Shown: positions 6,169 through 9,430 of the stretch, in pieces
How the letters are laid out: every line of letters starts with the position of its first letter
Numbering within the stretch: the stretch's first letter is position 1
From: Oscillospiraceae bacterium
Lineage (GTDB): Bacteria > Bacillota > Clostridia > Oscillospirales > CAG-272
Length of the DNA: 9,430 nt
Assembly (NCBI GenBank): GCA_009779295.1
Contig: WREN01000072.1
Coordinates: 1-9,430 of the forward strand
Reading direction: 5' to 3'
Notes under the pieces: model-generated
Told to the model about the DNA's origin: nothing
The model's input: only the letters and a program-made list of their open reading frames with translations
The model's database searches: none
Position numbers and translations under genes: made by a program

Positions 6169-7962
6169 ATGTTGCCAATGTTTAATACTGTATATCATGA
6201 AGCTGACTTCTGCGTAGTCGGAGGAGGCTTATCCGGAATGTGCGCAGCTATTGCCGCCGCGCGAGAGGGAACAAAAACCGTTTTGATGCACGAACGCCCT
6301 GTATTGGGCGGTAACGCTTCTTCGGAAATCCGTATGTGGATTTGCGGAGCGGGCGGTTCCAATAACCGCGAAACCGGTATCCTTGAGGAAATTCAACTTG
6401 AGAGCTTGTATAGGAACCCATATAAAATTTATGCAATATGGGATAGTATTCTGTATGAAAAAGTGAAGTTCGAGCCTAACATCGAATTATTATTAAACTG
6501 CTCGTGCTGTGACGCGGAAATGGATGGTAATAAAATCATCAGCGTAACGGGCTGGCAAATGACTACGCAATGCTGGCATGTCGTAAAGGCGAAGAACTTC
6601 GCCGATTGTTCGGGCGACAGCGTTCTTGCCCCGTTGACGGGCGCTGAATACAGAATCGGCAGGGAATCAAAATTTGAATTCGGCGAAGAAATCTCAGTTG
6701 AGGAAGCGGATAACAAAACTATGGGTATGAGCTGCCTTATACAGGCGCGGAAACTCGATACCCCTGTTACTTTTATTGCTCCCGAATGGGCGACAAAATT
6801 AAAAACTGAAGATTTAAAATACCGCAGACCGAATTTAGAGGGCAGCGGTGAGAATTTTTGGTATCTGGAACTCGGCGGCAATCAAAATTCGATCGACGAT
6901 TCGGAAAAGATACGCGATGAATTAGTAGCGTTGGCTTACGGAATGTGGGACTACATAAAGAACAGCGGGGAATTCGAAGCGGATCTATGGCAGCTTGATT
7001 TTCTCGGATTCCTGCCGGGCAAACGTGAATCCAGACGTATGATGGGGAAATACTTGATGACGCAGCTTGACATTTCCGCCGGCGGTATGTTTGAGGATGT
7101 GGTCGCGTTCGGCGGATGGCCGCTTGACGACCACGACCCTGACGGATTTTGGCACAGCGGGCGCCCGAACATAAACGGGAAAACGCCGTCGCCTTACGGT
7201 ATTCCTTACAGGACATTATACTCAAACAATATCGAAAATCTGTTTTTTGCCGGACGGAATATCAGCCTGACACACGCCGCTATGAGTTCTGCGCGCATTA
7301 TGGCGACTTGCGCGCTGCTGGGGCAGGCGGTCGGAACCGCCGCCGCTTTATCCGTAAAGTATGACACGACTCCCGACGGCGTATATACGGATCATATCAA
7401 CGAATTGAAGGAAACGTTGATGTTTAACGATTGTTTCCTGCCGTACAATAAACGAACGGTAAGCGAATTGACCGTAAACGCAAACTTATCGTCAAACACA
7501 TCACCCGCAAATGCGGCAGGCAATATCGAAAACCTGCGCAACGGTATCGACCGCAATAATCATACATACGGCGATGCGGAACAGGGTTTCATGTGTGATT
7601 TGGGAGGCTTTATTGATTATAGATTTAATTCAACTATGATGGTCAATAAAGTCCGCATAATTTTCGACAGCGATCTCGACAGAAACACATTGCCCGGCGA
7701 TGGTGTTGAACGTACCCATACGATGCGGGCAAGCGTGAAGAATGATTCGCCCGTTATGTGCGTACCGAAAACGCTTGTGAAAGAATATCTGATTGAATTG
7801 GCCGATGAAAACGGAAATATGTACAGATTCTATAAAGAAACAGAAAACAGAAAACGGTTTGTGACAATAGATATTCAAAAAGAAGTTTCGGCTGTCCGGC
7901 TGGTGCCGATAAGTACATGGGGAGAAGACCGCGCGAATATAATTTCGTTCGATTTATATTAA
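6169..7962 (+). CDS. FAD-dependent oxidoreductase with C-terminal beta-sandwich domain
   Basis: A 597-residue flavoprotein of the FAD_oxidored (PF12831-like) type. The N-terminal dinucleotide fold is FCVVGGGLSGMCAAIAAAREG (GxGxxG at 18-23) with Glu42 ending strand 2 and PVLGGNASSEIR (44-55) after it. The conserved second FAD contact is DCSGDSVLA (146-154). The C-terminal FAD motif is LFFAGRNIS…MSSARIMATCALLGQAVG (358-389). From about 430 a separate domain follows (NLRNGIDR, VNKVRIIFDSDLDR, VRLVPISTWGE…ISFDLY) that resembles the F5/8-type sandwich often fused to these enzymes. No signal peptide is seen, so it is probably cytoplasmic. The start is fixed by a perfect AAGGAGG 8 nt before the ATG; ATGs at 6161 and 6164 run into TAA at once. 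Relatives are common in carbohydrate-degradation loci of Bacillota and Planctomycetes, but their substrates are mostly unknown. It is the first gene of an operon and is coupled to the URO-D-like gene. Confidence 0.85.
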   Translation: MLPMFNTVYHEADFCVVGGGLSGMCAAIAAAREGTKTVLMHERPVLGGNASSEIRMWICGAGGSNNRETGILEEIQLESLYRNPYKIYAIWDSILYEKVKFEPNIELLLNCSCCDAEMDGNKIISVTGWQMTTQCWHVVKAKNFADCSGDSVLAPLTGAEYRIGRESKFEFGEEISVEEADNKTMGMSCLIQARKLDTPVTFIAPEWATKLKTEDLKYRRPNLEGSGENFWYLELGGNQNSIDDSEKIRDELVALAYGMWDYIKNSGEFEADLWQLDFLGFLPGKRESRRMMGKYLMTQLDISAGGMFEDVVAFGGWPLDDHDPDGFWHSGRPNINGKTPSPYGIPYRTLYSNNIENLFFAGRNISLTHAAMSSARIMATCALLGQAVGTAAALSVKYDTTPDGVYTDHINELKETLMFNDCFLPYNKRTVSELTVNANLSSNTSPANAAGNIENLRNGIDRNNHTYGDAEQGFMCDLGGFIDYRFNSTMMVNKVRIIFDSDLDRNTLPGDGVERTHTMRASVKNDSPVMCVPKTLVKEYLIELADENGNMYRFYKETENRKRFVTIDIQKEVSAVRLVPISTWGEDRANIISFDLY

Positions 7963-7975
7963 AGGAGAATTATAT

Positions 7976-9211
7976 ATGAATAATGATAAAAAAATATTAC
8001 GCGAACTCGCGTTAAAAGTAGCGGAAATCGCTTCATTGCCTATTCAAAGCGAAAGATTAAAATCATACAAAGCGTTAAACGCGCTTAAACCCGTTCGCCC
8101 GATGTTTATGATCGACCAGCTTCCGTGGGGAGAGTTGAACGTTGACGATGAAATGACGTGTCTATGCGAAGACCCTCTTTGTAAACAGTTCGAATGGCAG
8201 CTCAGAGAAACTATCTACCGTTTCACGCATATGCCTGACGACAGGGTTGTTACTGCTGATTTCAAAGTTTCGAAGAGCGTCACCTCTACGGGTTACGGAT
8301 TGACAAGTGATGTAGAGTACATCGGTTTAAGCCAAAGGTACACGAATGTAATTAAAACAGAAGAGGATTTGGAAAAAATCCAATACCCCGTTGTCACCGA
8401 AAATAAAGAAGCCTCCGCGAATACTTTGAATATCGCGCATGATATATTTGACGGAATCCTGAACGTCAGGCAGTGCGGGAACGGAGGAATCGTATACGGT
8501 CATGTTTGGGATGTTATCAGCTTTATGCGCGGCGTTGAAGATTGTATCATCGATATTATGGACCGTCCGGAATTTGTGCATAAGATGGTTGCGAAGTTTT
8601 TCGACGTGTTCTTAAAAAGACTCGACCAAAACGAAGAATTGGGTTTGATCGACGTGGGCGCGCCGACTATTCACTGTACCGGCGCGTATACGGATGAATT
8701 ACCGGGGTTCAACGGCGAGAGTGACGCGGAACTTGAACAATATTGCTATTCCGCTAAAAATTCATGGACGATGGGCGCGGCGCAGCTGTTTTCAATGGTT
8801 TCGCCGGAACACCATGACGAATTTGAGATTGCGTATCAGCAGAAGTGGTATGCGCGTTTCGGATTGGGATATTACGGTTGCTGCGAACCGCTTGATTGGA
8901 AGATCGGCGTAATCGGTAAGATTCCAAACGTGCGGAAGATTTCTATGAGTCCGTGGGTGAATTTGGAACGCGGTTCCGAAGCGATGAACGGCAGGTATGT
9001 TTTCTCGAATAAGCCGAATCCGGCATTCCTCGCCAACGATGTTGCGTGGGATGCGGATTTGGTCAGGCGCGAACTGCAGGCCGCATGTGACGCCGCGGCT
9101 AAGTACGGCAATCCGTGCGAGCTGATTCTAAAGGACGTCAGCACGGTGGGGAATAAACCGCAGCGGCTGTGGGAGTGGGCGAAGATAGCGGGTGAAATCT
9201 GCAATTTGTAA
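7976..9211 (+). CDS. URO-D / corrinoid methyltransferase-superfamily protein
   Basis: A 411-residue TIM-barrel protein resembling the uroporphyrinogen decarboxylase superfamily (PF01208-like), the fold shared by HemE and by MtaA/MtbA/CmuA methyltransferases. Recognisable blocks are RPMFMIDQLPWGE (41-53), WQLRETIYRFTHMPDDRVV (74-92), YTNVIKTEEDLEKIQYP (122-138), FMRGVED (183-189), MDRPEFVHKMV (195-205), GYYGCCEPLD (298-307), IPNVRKISMSPW (316-327) and a tail LILKDVSTV…RLWEWAKIAGE (383-407). HemE's N-terminal MRQAGR motif is missing, so heme synthesis is unlikely. Cys302/Cys303 and Cys381 lie roughly where methyltransferase members place zinc ligands, but the canonical HxC reads YGCC. AAAGGAG (7961-7967) overlaps the upstream stop 8 nt before the ATG, so it is coupled to the oxidoreductase. 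Methyl transfer or demethylation of a sugar or aromatic substrate is a guess; no corrinoid protein gene is visible. Confidence 0.8.
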   Translation: MNNDKKILRELALKVAEIASLPIQSERLKSYKALNALKPVRPMFMIDQLPWGELNVDDEMTCLCEDPLCKQFEWQLRETIYRFTHMPDDRVVTADFKVSKSVTSTGYGLTSDVEYIGLSQRYTNVIKTEEDLEKIQYPVVTENKEASANTLNIAHDIFDGILNVRQCGNGGIVYGHVWDVISFMRGVEDCIIDIMDRPEFVHKMVAKFFDVFLKRLDQNEELGLIDVGAPTIHCTGAYTDELPGFNGESDAELEQYCYSAKNSWTMGAAQLFSMVSPEHHDEFEIAYQQKWYARFGLGYYGCCEPLDWKIGVIGKIPNVRKISMSPWVNLERGSEAMNGRYVFSNKPNPAFLANDVAWDADLVRRELQAACDAAAKYGNPCELILKDVSTVGNKPQRLWEWAKIAGEICNL

Positions 9212-9250
9212 GGGGATAAAAAAATAAATTTAAAGAGGGAGCCGGTTTAC

Positions 9251-9430
9251 ATGTTAAAGAGCGTTTTACGTGAACAGGGATATATTGAAGAAACAAAATA
9301 TCCGAAACCCGGATAGCATGGATATGGGTATTATCAACGGTATTAATCGCGGTAGGTACTTACACTTCTATATTCATGATGAAAAACGCATATTATCACA
9401 AAATTTTTGATTTCTTTAATGAAATTAACA
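9251..9430 (+). pseudogene. Start of a membrane protein, possibly an MFS transporter, frameshifted and cut by the window edge
   Basis: AGAGGGA at 9234-9240 lies 10 nt before an ATG at 9251 that opens a 21-codon frame (MLKSVLREQGY…KYPKPG) ending in TAG at 9314-9316. Immediately after, the frame beginning at 9316 is open to the window edge and encodes a typical membrane segment, AWIWVLSTVLIAVGTYTSIF, followed by MMKNAYYHKIFDFFNEIN. Joining the two with one base restored gives a natural N-terminus: a short charged leader, KPG, then a first transmembrane helix. This suggests one gene with a single-base loss near 9311-9316, or an assembly error. The layout resembles the N-terminus of MFS sugar transporters, but only one helix is visible, so the family call is tentative. 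It would be the third gene of the oxidoreductase operon, 39 bp after the URO-D-like gene, with no terminator between. Confidence 0.5.

Noticed and set aside
6429..7225. Two overlapping 150-residue minus-strand frames inside the FAD oxidoreductase
   Set aside because: Compositionally odd (Ser/Pro/Arg-rich), without motifs or ribosome sites, and opposite a gene with clear FAD motifs.
7976..9211. Uroporphyrinogen decarboxylase HemE
   Set aside because: It lacks the N-terminal MRQAGR signature, is longer than HemE, and sits in a non-heme operon.
9305..9320. Programmed -1 ribosomal frameshift
   Set aside because: No slippery heptamer in the right phase and no clear downstream stem-loop; an indel or sequencing error is simpler.
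9318..9413. Small frame from the ATG at 9318
   Set aside because: It lacks a ribosome site, ends after about 31 codons, and overlaps the more convincing transmembrane-coding frame.

Overview
The window looks like a chromosomal piece of a low-to-moderate GC Gram-positive anaerobe, most likely an uncultured gut or plant-litter member of Bacillota/Clostridia. The reasons are AGGAGG-type ribosome sites before nearly every gene, a near-consensus TTGCAA-17-TATAAT promoter, an HAAS/DUF1700-like plus DUF4097-like envelope pair, and a glycoside hydrolase beside an FAD oxidoreductase/URO-D-like operon of the kind seen in polysaccharide-degrading Bacillota. The lineage is inferred from style and gene content, not from a marker gene.

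Layout. Positions 1-2132 hold the 3' part of a GH106-like glycoside hydrolase whose start lies off the left edge. It is coupled to a free-standing GlmU-type sugar-1-phosphate nucleotidyltransferase (2145-2885). That gene converges on, and overlaps by 21 bp, trmB on the minus strand (2865-3491). Divergent from trmB, after 55 bp, is a two-gene membrane/envelope operon (3547-4356 and 4353-5213, ATGA overlap) closed by a strong intrinsic terminator (5236-5265). An arylamine N-acetyltransferase on the minus strand (5264-6040) ends in that terminator's T-tract. A 128-bp intergenic region (6041-6168) carries back-to-back promoters, each with an extended -10. From it runs a rightward operon: a FAD-dependent oxidoreductase with a C-terminal beta-sandwich (6169-7962), a URO-D/corrinoid-methyltransferase-superfamily protein (7976-9211), and the start of a membrane protein, possibly an MFS transporter, that is frameshifted and cut by the right edge (9251-9430).

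Working together. The glycoside hydrolase and the rightward operon both suggest use of plant or host glycans. The oxidoreductase and URO-D-like protein are translationally coupled and probably act on the same compound, which the membrane protein may import. The substrate cannot be read from sequence. trmB is housekeeping, the envelope pair is probably a surface/signalling module, and the NAT is probably a detoxification or acyl-transfer enzyme. No RNA genes, IS elements, CRISPR arrays or phage genes were seen, and no gene-free stretch exceeds 300 bp.
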